Source: Byssochlamys sp. IMV 00236 (lineage: Eukaryota; Ascomycota; Eurotiomycetes; Eurotiales; Thermoascaceae). From it: a DNA stretch of 64,000 bases. A program made the position numbers and the translations under genes. Shown here piece by piece: positions 12,253 to 23,704 of this stretch (within the stretch, counting starts at the first letter, position 1; every line of letters begins with the position of its first letter). Under the pieces are notes generated by a model, which saw only the letters and a list, made by a program, of their open reading frames with translations, ran no database searches and was not told the DNA's origin. The stretch spans positions 62,001 to 126,000 of the forward strand of contig MSJH02000622.1 of the NCBI GenBank assembly GCA_001931875.2, given 5' to 3'.

Positions 12253-14124
12253 GGAAATCCGCACGGGTACACGGTCCACCATTCGGGTCGTCCATGAGAC
12301 AGTTTGTTCTCAGCAGCATATGCCTTGATACGCGTGAATTCACCTGAGTTCTTTCCCGCCGACCGAGATCCTTGTTCAATACGAAGTTCTAGATCTGTTT
12401 ATCCTGCTGTGGCGACTTATAGTAGGATCGCCAACTATTCACACTTCGGCGGGCTATTCTCGGCGAACGTTTCCAGGGGGGGCAAAATGAGAAGCTGTCT
12501 AGGTTCTTATCGATTGGATGAAACTTGGCGGCTTCTCAAGACAGCGATGTGCCTCTTAACTCCACTCAGTTACCCCCTACCGTGCCGGTTCTGCTATTTT
12601 GCACCGCTCATTCCTTTCTAATGATTGTTGTCTCTCTTCCTTTTATTACGCATCACTATGAGTTTAATCTTGTCACCACGGATTCAGCCCGCCCGGAGAC
12701 GAGGGACGCTACGAATTTCCTTATCCCCTACGAATCATACGATAGGCATGGTTTGAACTAAGAAAGAGAACACGTCATGTTTTATTCAGGAAGGGGATAG
12801 AATTAGCCGCGGATATCTTTACAAGCATTGGGAAGGAGTTTGCATTTCTTGAAATTTCCGCGGCATAAATTTCTTCTGTTTTTTCTTTTTCCCTTTGTTC
12901 TGTTCCATTCATATATGCTTAGCATCACTGATTCCCGATCTGTATTGCGAGAACCCTACGTTTACACACATTGCATTGGGTTGACAGCGAGTACGATTAT
13001 CTGTGTCTATGTCTTTGTAACTTTTTCTTTTTTTTCTAAACCGAACTCATCTGTCCTTTTCGACGACTGCACTTATATGAATATAACGCTTGGTCCTCAA
13101 TACTCCGGTACGAGTAACATTTAGTACGCCGTAGAACTCAGTTCGATGTATGTATATCCATCCATATTCGATCCTATGGGTAATACTGTATACATAGTCC
13201 GCGCATTATATCACAACGCGATGGTCATTCCCAACATAAGCTCCTCGATAATGATCATAATGGATTAACACAAGTAATTAGTTCGCATTAACATTTAAGA
13301 TCAAAGCTCGCCTTAGGAAAGAAAAAAAAAAAAATCGCCACCGAAACCTAGACCCCAGAAAACAGGTTAGATATAGATACTAACCAAAAGAGCTAAGTTA
13401 GCTAGCCGGTTTGGTTCGGTTCCATCATGATCTTCACTCAGCCCTACACTATACGTCAGTCTTAGCTATATATATGGTAGTTAAAACAAACCCAATCTCA
13501 TATGGACCCTAACGAATCAGAGTCCAGCTAGTACAGTATACTAACTACAGTACTTTGACAAAATATTTTCAGAATTATTCGCTCGCTTGTGTCATAACTG
13601 CTATTCTACTTCCCTTACCTACCTACGTACATATCAACATCTGCGTTCTATGAAAGTAACCAAGCGAGAAAAAAGAGTAATGGAATGCGATCAAGAGAAT
13701 AGTAGGGAAAATGTTTGTTCTTCTCTCTATCTATACAGAAGTACATAAATAAGAATAAGAATGAAAAGGGGAAAAAAAAAAGAAAAGGGCGAACTCCATG
13801 GTAAGAATTTTTTGCACCGTTTCCCAACAACGCCAGCTGATGATGATTGAATATGAACCGATTTTATCTTTCTCCTCCTTCTTGTTTCGGTGGGAAATGA
13901 AAAAGGATGGTGGGGTAGAAGAAGGATTAGGGAGGGGAAAAGAGGTATATGTATGTATGTGTTCGAGAGTCATATCCTCGATCCTCCAGGAACTAGTCGA
14001 GAAAAAAAAAAANNNNNNNNNNNNNNNNNNNNAAAGGGAAAACAGGCCGTGAGGGGAAACTCGTACGCGTGGATCAATCGGAGGAAAGATATAAAGTATG
14101 TCATCAGGACAAGTTGCTTTCTGA
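12253..14124. other. Intergenic region between flbA and CDC73 (convergent 3' ends)
   Basis: This stretch holds the probable 3' UTRs of flbA and CDC73, pyrimidine-rich and AT-rich tracts, several poly-A runs and the assembly gap at 14013-14032. No gene was recognised. Confidence 0.7.
14013..14032. other. Assembly gap (20 N)
   Basis: Twenty N characters follow directly after a run of A bases (14002-14012). The homopolymer probably stopped contig extension. The true gap length is unknown. The gap lies about 90 bases beyond the CDC73 stop codon. Confidence 0.98.
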
Positions 14125-15606
14125 TCATTTCGTTGTTCCCCATCCTCTCGCTCGCATGCCTTCTTCGATCGCTGTCCATACACCTTCTACGATTTCCCGA
14201 TCTCTCCAACGGCCAGTTCCGTGGACGCCGCCCTTTTCATCCCACCGCTCCACAGCGAAGCTCTTGACGCCGCGACCCCATCCCTTCACTTCGCGGGGCA
14301 CGTCTTCTCCTCTCCAGCCGACGTAGATACCCGTCGCGTGCTTGAACAGCTCAGGAGGCGAAGACCACTTGTATGACTTGAACTGCCATGTCTGGCCGGT
14401 CGTGAAGACAGCGACTAGACGTTGCCAATAGTCCGGCTTGAAGTTGGACGTGCTGTCCACCAGAATGAAACGCGTGGGCTTCTTTGCTCCGGTGTTCGAA
14501 CCGATCGGTCCAGCGGCCGCGGGGTTCGGGTCTGATAGAATGCGCAGTGGACGGGTGATGTGAAGGATGTTCGAGGGAGTAGACGTGGCCACGGATGGGT
14601 GGTCTGGTGGTATGAACACACCGTCCTGGAGGAAGGATTTGATGTTTGACATGCGGATGAGGGAGGAGGCAGAAGGCGAGAGGAGAATGATCGGGTCGGG
14701 ACGACGCGAAGAAGAAGGTCCAGGCAGACCGGGCTTCTTTGTAAGGGGAAGTCCTGCAGATGGCGCGGGAATAGGCGCCTTTGTACCAGGCTTGACGCCA
14801 GGAGGATATTGGCTTCTCGAACGGTTGCGGCCGAGGAATGATTCTGCTACCTTTCGAACATGCGAAAAGTCCTTTAATTCATCCCATTGTTAGTTTTTAT
14901 CTCGTCATTGGCTTTCCAGCATTACCTAGATACCACGTACCGTTGGCTTGATCCCTCGTAACACCGTGTTCCGATCACCCATCTTCCTCTCCCCATTATA
15001 GATCTCCTGCAACCGCGGATCAATGATCTTTGTCAACTTCCCTGTCTGCGGCCCCGTAGCAGGCACCGCGCCTCCGGCACCTCCACTGGGAACAGTCGGT
15101 ACACCACCAGCCGCGCCTGATGCGACATTGGCCGATGCATCTGCTCCCTGCGCAGCGGCCGCCGCAACGCCCTCAAGAGGCTTGATATACTCGCTCTCAT
15201 CAGAGGCACCTTCGAGCCAAGTGATGAGATCCAACCGCTCGACGAAGACCAGATTCTGAACTTGCTCTTCTTCTGCCCCTTCCTTTTTCTTCAGCGCGTC
15301 GTTCAACTCTTGCGCCGACGCGATGTACTCTGGAATGGCGACATCTTTCTTCAACCAGGCAAAGAAGATGCTGCGCAGGTCGACAGCCTTGTTGGCGTTC
15401 GCGGAGACGAAGCGCGTTGGCGTCGACAGCGGAAGCGACTGCGGTATGGGCTGGGCGAAGTAGAGATGAGTCGCCTGCGCCAGGTCCTCGGTTGCATTCT
15501 CAGCAGAGAGATCCGCAGAGGTCGTCGGAGTCGGTAGGCTGGATGCTGCGATGGCCCGGCGGAGCGCGAGAAGGGGATCCTGCAGCGCAGGGTCGACAGT
15601 AGCCAT
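14125..15606 (-). CDS. cdc73: Paf1-complex subunit Cdc73 (parafibromin family)
   Basis: Cdc73 is a nuclear subunit of the Paf1 complex, which travels with RNA polymerase II and promotes histone marks and 3'-end formation. Exon 1 is 15606-14941 and exon 2 is 14871-14125, with a phase-0 intron 14872-14940, giving 470 residues. The N-terminal part starts MATVDPALQDPLLALRRAI and contains the conserved FVSANANKAVDLRSIFFAWL. A low-complexity Ala/Gly linker (about 150-200) follows, then KIIDPRLQEIYNGERKMGDR. The C-terminal Ras-like domain covers about 310-470 (RFILVDSTSNFKPDYWQRLV ... WGRGVKSFAVERWDEK). A longer upstream frame in the same phase lacks a better start, so the ATG at 15606 was chosen for its family-like N-terminus. 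The gene is convergent with flbA. Confidence 0.95.
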
Positions 15607-16103
15607 GAGTGCGATCGTTTCTCGTGGCGACGGTGTGAAACACTTGGGAGGCCGTGCAGCTCTCGACAAGCTGAAGGCAAACTGTGCTGGAGCGGTGGGG
15701 ATCGAGAGCTGGGCGGATCAGCTCAATAGCAGTCGTGAATGAAGCTGAGATGTTGAATGTCCCGGGGATGTCACGTGATGCAATGGCGGCCAGTACGAAT
15801 CCAAGCTAGTTCCATCATCCATGTATACAACAACTTCATATATTCATTCTCACACACAGCTATAGCTTTTCTCTCAGTGGGGATGTTCCACAGTTACGAA
15901 GATAGCTCTTACAAGGAAACGAGAGTTTTGATAAAAATAACTCGAGCCTACTGGTACTCCCAAGCTAAGAAACCAACTGTTCACCAATACAGCTATCATC
16001 ATCTCTCAAAACATCGTAACACAGCACCTCCTCATCATCATCATCATCCTTCCCAAGGATTTGGAAAATCCAAGAGACAGAAAGAAAGAAAGAAAAAAAC
16101 CTC
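15607..16103. other. CDC73 upstream region
   Basis: Nearly 500 bases separate the CDC73 start from the stop of the SnoaL-like gene on the same strand. They probably hold the CDC73 promoter and the 3' UTR of its neighbour. A short CAT repeat is near 16035-16050. No gene was recognised. Confidence 0.6.
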
Positions 16104-17021
16104 TCAAAACTCCACCCCAGCCCCCTCCGACACCCCCAAAACACTCCCCACCTTTTCCGCCCGCAACCACATATCCATCGCCCTCGTCAACCCCCTAAAC
16201 GCCTCATCATCCCTCATAGTCGGCAAATCCTTCAAAACCTCATGTCCCCCAAACTTCTCCTGCGCAAGGCCCAAATACCTATACCCCTCGGGAAACTTTT
16301 CCAGCTCCTCTTCACTGAACTGCGGCAGGACAGTACTTGCTTTTCCGTCCCGAGATACAGGGACGAGACGATCTTTTTCGTAAAGGTTCTTATTATATTG
16401 GATCTTCCATTCCGTGCTATGATCGGGCGCAGAGCCGGAGATGGTTTTTTTGCAGAAGAATATGAAGCGGCAGTCACATTCGACGTCGAAAGTTATCGTA
16501 TTGTTGGAGGATGGAGAGGGTGAGGAATGGTCCGGAACAGTAAACCGTTGTGTGATGGTGACTTTCATCTTTCCGACAGCACGGTTCGTGACTGGGTTCA
16601 AGTCCACAAGGGTGCCGTTCTCACGATGCATGATGAAATCGCCTGCCGCGCGGCCTTTTTTGGATACATCGATGAAGTCGTCGATGAGGAGTCCGCCACT
16701 CCATGCTGGTGGAGTTAGTTAGTAAGTACTTCATCTAGATACATACGTATATATATACGTATACGTATACGTTATCTTATCATAAAGATGGAGACATGGA
16801 AACAGACGTAGATGTAGAACATGCAACGTACTCGTAAAAATAAACGCTCCCTTATCAGCGAATAAATCGCGGAAATTCTTCCACTCCGACGCATCCCGAT
16901 AGACAGGCCATCCTTTACACAGTTCCGAGACGCAGTATCGGTCGAGGATCTCATCAGGGGAGCCGTTGAGGTGGTTCCAGACCGTGGGTTGGGTTTCCTT
17001 TTCCGTAATGTTGTATACCAT
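16104..17021 (-). CDS. SnoaL-like (NTF2-fold) domain protein
   Basis: A 263-residue protein is encoded by exon 1 (17021-16832) and exon 2 (16705-16104), with an intron at 16706-16831. Splicing restores the stretch [20 protein letters not shown], typical of fungal SnoaL_4-type proteins, which are small alpha+beta-barrel (NTF2-fold) enzymes or binding proteins. The N-terminal half (residues 1-150) carries the domain: [51 protein letters not shown] and a WRF-type [12 protein letters not shown] strand. The C-terminal part ([20 protein letters not shown] and [17 protein letters not shown]) matches the extension seen in fungal members that act as orphan proteins. The substrate is unknown. No signal peptide or membrane segment is visible. 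Confidence 0.82.
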
Positions 17022-18889
17022 TGCGATATGCGGGTAGGAAGGAGTTGGTCAGTTTCGGTAGGTACCTAGGTAGGTAAGTAGGTAGTATAGAAGAAAATGA
17101 AATGGAATCGGATATCGTCCAAGTTTTCGATGAAGTATCACAAAATTCGGGATCGAGAGCTAGCTGAAAAATAGAAGTCAGCGGAAAATAATATCAAACT
17201 TCGTAAAAGAACGATATCATACTCAGATCGCTGTAAGTAGCCCATTTATAGATCCTACACCTCAGGAGATCATACAACAACAAACGCCCGTTTACCTCTT
17301 GAGCAAGGGGACCAAAACTCCTATCCTATTATATCCCCAGCACGAAAATCACAATATGCAACCAACTGTCACAGAACAGACCATATGCTCATCGATCCGT
17401 GACGCAGCCATCACCTCATCATACGATGGTCGGGTTTGTTGCTACTGTAAAAAAATACATCTTCAATCCCGACTCACTTTACCGACCGAGAGCTGGGATG
17501 CTCCCGATCTACCCGATCCGATATTCTTTGAGGGAAAAATCCGAATATTGCCATATTAGCCGGGACAGCAAAAAAGAACAAAGAGGTTCCGGTTCCTGTC
17601 ATAAGTTGATATGTGGTGCCGACAGGATACTAGCCGAGCTCGGGGCAGAATTCCTGCGAGCAGCGACACCTGAATAGTTAAGAGCTGTATAATTATTTAG
17701 ATATTATATATATGCAATATAATAGGTATATAATAATTGAATCTAATTAATGGAGTCGTAATCCGAACCCCGAGCCCAATTCTAATCCCGATACTAAATC
17801 GAACTTCATTTCTCCAGTCTGAGTGATACCGATATGTCTAACATGTATGAAATAACGAATGACGACACTGTCAATCGGAGAAAATTAATTGAGCATACGG
17901 CAATATTTTTTTCCACAGCATGTGATGGCAAAGGTCATACATAGTCCCTCCTAGCGCTGACGAGCGGAAGAGGACGGGTAAAAGAAAAAGATGGAGCGAT
18001 TGGTGGGTTGGTTTATAGTCTGGTAACGATTTACGTAGATGAGAGTAATTAGGTTAGGAGGGTGCAAAGAGAAAACATGGAAGTTAAGAACGAGGATTTT
18101 TCTCGAAGGAAATAGATATCCGCATATAACAGCATATGGTCAGTGTTTGGCTGCCGTGCATTGATAATCGGTTGAGCGATCTTTGTCGAGCGTATTACAG
18201 TAGATGTTGGCGATGATTTACCTGGCCAGTACCTGCTACCTATCTATTAACTGTAGGAGCCATCGAAACCTCGTAAGAATCCGCGTGACATGTCTGCTAT
18301 TATGTATTTCGTTAAACTGATAATATCATAATTCCTGGAAGCATGCCGTCGCCAAAGACTGGCAAGACTGGCGTATGTACAGCACAAGAGTGTGATAACA
18401 GAAGAGAAGTGTAGCTATAGCCCATCCATTAAATAACCATCAAGGACATCCATGGCATTATGTCGCAAGCCGATTATGTTCGAAAGGAAGACGATAGTAT
18501 AAAGATCTTGAAACTGAATAGAATCATTCCACAAAGTGAGGGCTGCGACTCAACCAGCCACTGCACCATCCGAAAGTACACATGGGGCGCCGGAAGGCGC
18601 AATATTTGAAAGAAGACAAGGCTCGAAGAAAAGGAGAAAATGTTGCTCATCAGTATCCACCCCCCAAAAAAACAAAGCTCCTTTCAAGGATCCAGACCTG
18701 AATCTCCGTAACCCATAAACCACACACATTACGCCTTTTTCCCACTCGAAGAAACCCTTTGCTGAGGTGAAACGCCGTTCCCAGTGAAGCACATACAACA
18801 GACGATACATAATCAAATCTTTTGTTTTCGAAGGAAATCGATAGACGGATGATCTCATGAAACCATGAAACATGGACCGCAAGAAAGCA
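17022..18889. other. Intergenic region between the SnoaL-like gene and SET3
   Basis: This 1.9 kb stretch lies between two minus-strand genes and includes the SnoaL-like gene promoter and the SET3 3' UTR. It has AT-rich tracts (about 17680-17760) and a GGTA/GTAG simple repeat near 17058-17090. No gene was recognised. Confidence 0.65.
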
Positions 18890-21736
18890 TCACGACGGCG
18901 AAACACTCGGTTGGGTCGGTAATGTAGGAGGAACGGAGGAGACGTAAGGAGGGGATGGAGGCGGTTTGGGGACATCTTTCATGGGCACATCAAGTGGGCC
19001 CGGACTCTCGCGGCGAGGGGTATCAGCTTTTAACGCCGGTTCGGGGTGTGTCTGGGCCCCTTCCGTCGACAGAGGTGGACTACTACCAGCTGGCGCCTGT
19101 GAAGAAGGCGATTTCTGTGGCGGCAGCATTGCAGTCGTCTGGCTCTTCTCAGTAGTAGGCGTCGTGATCCCTCTCCGACTGAGATAGTCGCCTAGACTTA
19201 GCTTCTTCTTTACAGGACTAGGAGCAGTGACACCGGATCCCGGAGTATGCAAACCAGCTTGCGACAGGGCCGAGTCCAAGCCCGAAGGTGATGGAAGAAC
19301 AGACGAGACAGCCGACCCGGGAGTGTTCACAAAGGGTGCAACAGGGAGATTGGTGGGAGGGAGCTGCACGCGGAGAGCGGAACGAGCGCCGTTGGTCAGG
19401 ATAGGTGAGTTGTGCGCAGCAGTTGAAGGCCACGGGGTTTGAGGCGGTTTCGGGGTTTCCTCCGAGACGCTGGGAGAGACCGAGCTCGACTCTGCCCTCG
19501 AGACACCATCTCCAGCCTCCGACGTGCGAGGCTTGGGCGGCGGAGTCATCGCCGTGTCAGCATCCCTCATCTCCACATCGTCTTTTTCACTGTGCGCCTT
19601 AGAAGCAGTATCATCAACGCTCACAGAGGGAGAGCTAGGATAATGCGTGCCCGTCGTTGCGACTGTGGTGATATCCCGCTGCTTGCCCAACTCTTCCAGC
19701 TTGACGCGATCTTGATGACATCGCTTCAGCAGCCGCTGGGTAAGAGGAACGAAGCTGTGTCGACGTGGCGTCGATACTGGGGGAACATACCGCACATCAT
19801 TCTCGTCGGGATCGGTCTGCATAGCAGAGTCGACATATTGGCGAGGGGCGAGAGGTGATCGTGTGGGAGTATTAGAGCCGGAGCTTTTCCTCGGCGAGCC
19901 TATGCGCCCGACAGAAGAGGCTCCCGGTGATAAGTGAAAAGGAGGAGAGCGAGACTGACGGCCGGTCGTGTTAGGGAAATATCCGTGCTGTTTTGAACTG
20001 GCGACAGTTGGGGTCGTTTGAGCCGAGTGTGTACTACGCTTTTTCTTCCGTTGATGCGTGTGCTGATCGTGCTCGAGCTGCTCGAACTTCTTCTCGACAG
20101 CGGCGATCTTCCGCTTATCGCGGGCGGAGAGTTCTGTGTCACCCAGGTCATTTGGTGACTGCATCGTAGGGGTCTCGTCACGGCTTCGAGCATGACCACG
20201 CGTCGACCCTGAAGTGGATCGCCCGTCAGCCATATCATCGTCGTCCTGATTCTTGACACCCTCACTGTCAGCTCGTCCAGTGGCGGCGGGTGACAAGTGC
20301 GGTTTGCTCTTGGCCTTCTTGCGTCTGCCGTTCGCCTGTTTCCCGCTGGAGTCAATCGCCTTGGGATAACGGCGGAGATCGACGTTGGATAGTAGACACG
20401 GCTGAGAAGAGGAGTCGCACGCGCAGCCACCAAAATGAGCTAGCACGTTGCTGATGCAGATGGCGGCTGCTTCCTGGCGACCGTCATTCGACTCCTGCTT
20501 CACCAGACCGTTGGTCGATTCGAACAGCTGAGGATCCAGGTACCACATCGCGGTGATCTCGGATTGCGGCGGGATATCTTGGTTAGCAACGAAGCAGAAC
20601 CGATATTCAACCTCGTTGGTGATGAACGTCTTCATGGTTACGTTCGGGCGGCACGATCGACGGATGTACCGGAGCATGGTCCCTTCTTCTCGGCTGTCAA
20701 TGTAGATGGGGAGTTGAGGATGGAAGAAGACAAAGGGTTCCGGATGACGCAGTTCCTGCCATCGGTTGCTGGGGTCCAGACAGTAATCGCGGAGGAGACC
20801 GATCTTACCGCGCACCTCGCCCACGATCTCGTCCTTGCGAACCTCATTGTCAGTTTTCAGCACCCTCCAGGTCGGGTGGAGCCCATCTTGTTCGAAATTG
20901 GTGTCCGTGATCGACTCCTTTGACAGATGAGGCCACCGGGAAGACTCGAGCGATGCATCCGACCGGGTGAAGATGTCCTGCGGGGAGCGTCCATTGACCA
21001 CCCGCGAGAGGGCAGATGGGTCCTTGACCCACGAGGCCAGATCGGCTGCGAGCGTGAGGTTGACAAAGAGATTGCCTTCCATATGGATGGGCTCCTGGTC
21101 GCGTTGGTAGAGATGGAGAAATTCGTTTGAGTACAGAGGAATTGACGGACCGGGCGCCTTGGTTGGACTCATCGCCGCCATCGATCCTGAGCGCTTGCGG
21201 GAATCTGGCTGCAGGACGGCCGTTCCTGGCAGCGAGCTGACCGAGACAGAGGGTCGGTGACTGGTCTTGGTTTTTTTGGCGGGCGGCTGATCTCGAACAC
21301 CCGACTCGCTCCGCTGATGGAAACCATTTACGTGTTCCGGGTCCTTGGATTTCTTCTTGTGGCTCTTGGGGCCGGATCGTTTGGATTTGCGGTCGCCAGC
21401 CTCGCTCTGCTCTCGGAGGCGCCTCTGGCGTTCTGTGGCACGTTTGGCATCGATAGGCCGCGGCTCACAGTCCACGCAGTTATGGACCTCGGGCACGTCC
21501 CGACCGTGGTAGTAGCACTCGATGTGCTGCCACGTCTCGCACCGCTCACAGAAGACCGTATTACCATCGTCATCTTGGAAGGCACAGATGCACTTGATAG
21601 TGTACGGTTCATCCTCCCCGGGGGGCACGGAGTCAGAGACGGCACCGTTCGGGACGGGAGAGTTCAGAGGGCCGGCGACCGGGTACGGGTCCGTGGTGGA
21701 ATGCGTGGTTGCGACGACGGAGGAGGTATCTGTCAT
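18890..21736 (-). CDS. set3: SET3-type PHD finger and SET domain chromatin protein
   Basis: This single-exon gene encodes 948 residues. It matches Set3, the scaffold of the Set3 histone deacetylase complex in the nucleus. A PHD finger lies at residues 48-91 (CICAFQDDDGNTVFCERCET, then HIEC and CVDC), the type that reads methylated H3K4. A basic Lys/Arg-rich linker follows (100-165). The SET domain spans about 285-400. Its signature is RRSCRPN (359-365) rather than the NHSCxPN of active methyltransferases, and the later SEITAMWY replaces the usual ELTxDY. This degenerate form is characteristic of the Set3/Set4/MLL5 group, which are thought not to methylate histones. The last 550 residues are Ser/Pro-rich, probably disordered, with a short coiled coil near DKRKIAAVEKKFEQLEHDQH. 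The ATG at 21736 gives a family-like N-terminus. Confidence 0.92.
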   Translation of the reverse strand: MTDTSSVVATTHSTTDPYPVAGPLNSPVPNGAVSDSVPPGEDEPYTIKCICAFQDDDGNTVFCERCETWQHIECYYHGRDVPEVHNCVDCEPRPIDAKRATERQRRLREQSEAGDRKSKRSGPKSHKKKSKDPEHVNGFHQRSESGVRDQPPAKKTKTSHRPSVSVSSLPGTAVLQPDSRKRSGSMAAMSPTKAPGPSIPLYSNEFLHLYQRDQEPIHMEGNLFVNLTLAADLASWVKDPSALSRVVNGRSPQDIFTRSDASLESSRWPHLSKESITDTNFEQDGLHPTWRVLKTDNEVRKDEIVGEVRGKIGLLRDYCLDPSNRWQELRHPEPFVFFHPQLPIYIDSREEGTMLRYIRRSCRPNVTMKTFITNEVEYRFCFVANQDIPPQSEITAMWYLDPQLFESTNGLVKQESNDGRQEAAAICISNVLAHFGGCACDSSSQPCLLSNVDLRRYPKAIDSSGKQANGRRKKAKSKPHLSPAATGRADSEGVKNQDDDDMADGRSTSGSTRGHARSRDETPTMQSPNDLGDTELSARDKRKIAAVEKKFEQLEHDQHTHQRKKKRSTHSAQTTPTVASSKQHGYFPNTTGRQSRSPPFHLSPGASSVGRIGSPRKSSGSNTPTRSPLAPRQYVDSAMQTDPDENDVRYVPPVSTPRRHSFVPLTQRLLKRCHQDRVKLEELGKQRDITTVATTGTHYPSSPSVSVDDTASKAHSEKDDVEMRDADTAMTPPPKPRTSEAGDGVSRAESSSVSPSVSEETPKPPQTPWPSTAAHNSPILTNGARSALRVQLPPTNLPVAPFVNTPGSAVSSVLPSPSGLDSALSQAGLHTPGSGVTAPSPVKKKLSLGDYLSRRGITTPTTEKSQTTAMLPPQKSPSSQAPAGSSPPLSTEGAQTHPEPALKADTPRRESPGPLDVPMKDVPKPPPSPPYVSSVPPTLPTQPSVSPS

Positions 21737-22562
21737 AATCTGACAGCGTACCCCCTCACAAGGCGTGATTGTCGTTCGTCCTCAGCACCTAGTGATAGAG
21801 ACGCCAGCGGTCACGGCGCATCTCAGCCGTCGAGGATGCTCTCTAGTGAGACGTGTCCTCAACCGCCAAAACAGCCCTTTCAGCCTTCAGATCCTCGTTC
21901 GACCGATGACCCTGTGGCGGCGCGACCGTCCAGAATGCTCTGCCTACAGGGTGTCGACGCTCGTGCGATCTCCAAGCGCAACGGGGATACCCTATCGTCG
22001 GACTGTGGACGGCAAGACCTGTCGACGTACGCAGACCGGGAGGAGCGGGAAGGAGAGGAGCCGCGTGTGTGTAGCGTTCGTAACCGTCGTAAGCATCAAT
22101 AGGATGACCAGCTGGATCGTATGGGAGGCAGTCGCAGGAACGGTATCGTGAAAGTCGTGGATCGTCGAGGGCCTCCACGCGTGCGACGCTGTAGCAAGGA
22201 GGCGAGAGCGTCGAGGAATCGAGAGAGACCGCGACCTTTAGGCCAGCGACGACATTCAGCGCACTGACGAGGTCGAGACGCACAACGCGAGACGGACCAG
22301 CAGGATGCACAGGACGACAGCGAGATGGAGAAAGAAGAGAAAAGAGGAGGATGAAGATGCGAGGAAGGGGCGGGGGGTTGTGTGGGAGGGTGAGAGAGAA
22401 GAGGAAGAGGAAAAGGAGCGAGAAGGCTAGAGGAACGGACGGGCCATTCAAGCGTCGCGCAGGAGAAAGAGGAAAGGCGCGGGCTCTTCTCTTTTTCTGG
22501 GCTGCTGGGGGGGGGGAGGGAGGGAAGATGTGGGAAGAAGTTCTTCTTGGGGCGGGAGCAGC

Positions 22563-22604
22563 CAGCGAGAGACCAGCGAGACCAGCGAGACCAGAGACAG
22601 CGAG
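22563..22604. repeat. Short tandem repeat, CAGCGAGAC-type units
   Basis: About four imperfect copies of a 9-11 base unit containing CAGCGAGA lie head to tail in the purine-rich SET3 upstream region. Confidence 0.65.
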
Positions 22605-23681
22605 CTGGACGAAGAGCGAGGGAAGGGAAAGGCGCGGGCGGTGACAAGCAGGAGAGCGAGCGAGAACTGCCAGGCCTGACGGCCGGGGCCGCTTGTCCGT
22701 TTCCAGCCAGGGCCCGGGCGAACCGCCTTGCCTGATGCGGAATGGGCGACGCGCATTGGACGGCTGGGCCGAGTGGGGACGCGTCCGAGGGTTGTGAGAG
22801 GCTGACCCGGCCAGGCAAGGTGGGGAGGGCCGGTGGGCGGCAGAAAAAACAGGCAGCAGGAGGGGGAACGCTGGGAGGAATGCAGGGGATGGTCAGTCAA
22901 ATCAGTCAGCCATCGTAGAGTAAGAGGAGAGTAGAGCAGAGTAGAGTAGAGTAGTAGAAGACCGTAATCCACTGTTTGTTAGCAACTGCATGGGGAGCGT
23001 TAGCCAAGAAGCAAAAGGGTCTGAGCAAAAAAAGACAGTCATCATGGCTGCTGGTCACGGGCCGTGTGGCAGTCCGTCTCGATAGCTGAGGAGAGCAGAG
23101 GGGTAGCAGAGATGAAGGGAGCGTCGAGGGGAGACGCTGAGCTGCGGCAGGGCAGCTGCCTCGAGAACGAGGAGAAAAAGAAGAAGGAAGGATGTCAGTA
23201 GCAAGGTGCCAGAGGGCTGATGCGGAGATTGAGGTCGAGAGTGCCAGGTCCGCCCGATTCGGAAGTCCAGTTGAGGAATCTGGTGAGCCTCCGGACATGG
23301 AACCGTGGACTGCGTCAGGATCGTCCAGCGGGAGGAATCACTGCACCCAGGTGGAAACCCTTAGGACAGAAAAAAAGAACCGTAAAAGAATGATAGGAAT
23401 AGCAAGAAGAGAGGGAATAAAATAAAACCAAAATTACTAGCAGCACGTAAACCACAGCGGAAGCTCTCTCTCTCCGCTGTTAGATCGGAGCGACGGCAGG
23501 GAAATCTCGTTTGTGTGGTGTCAACAGCCGGCCGCTGGAGGGGGAGAGCAGTCCTATTATGGACGTGCCCGACGCTGCTCGGAACGCTTGGATTGGGTCA
23601 CGCACGGCTTGTCTGTCTGCACTGCCCAGGAGGTCACCCGACAAGTTCGCCATCGAGGGCAGGAGAAGAAGCCAGAAAGGG

Positions 23682-23704
23682 GAGAGAGAGAGAGAGAGAG
23701 AGAG
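23682..23704. repeat. (GA)11 microsatellite
   Basis: An uninterrupted GA dinucleotide run sits in the purine-rich spacer upstream of SET3. Confidence 0.9.

Noticed and set aside
14125..14652. Separate 175-residue protein from the second CDC73 exon
   Set aside because: The frame continues upstream to a clean splice acceptor at 14871 and joins exon 1 in phase, giving a full Cdc73.
22096..22972. Open frames of 174-240 codons on the minus strand upstream of SET3
   Set aside because: They arise from pyrimidine-rich low-complexity sequence (Ser/Pro/Leu runs), overlap in several frames and show no domain or sensible splice pattern.
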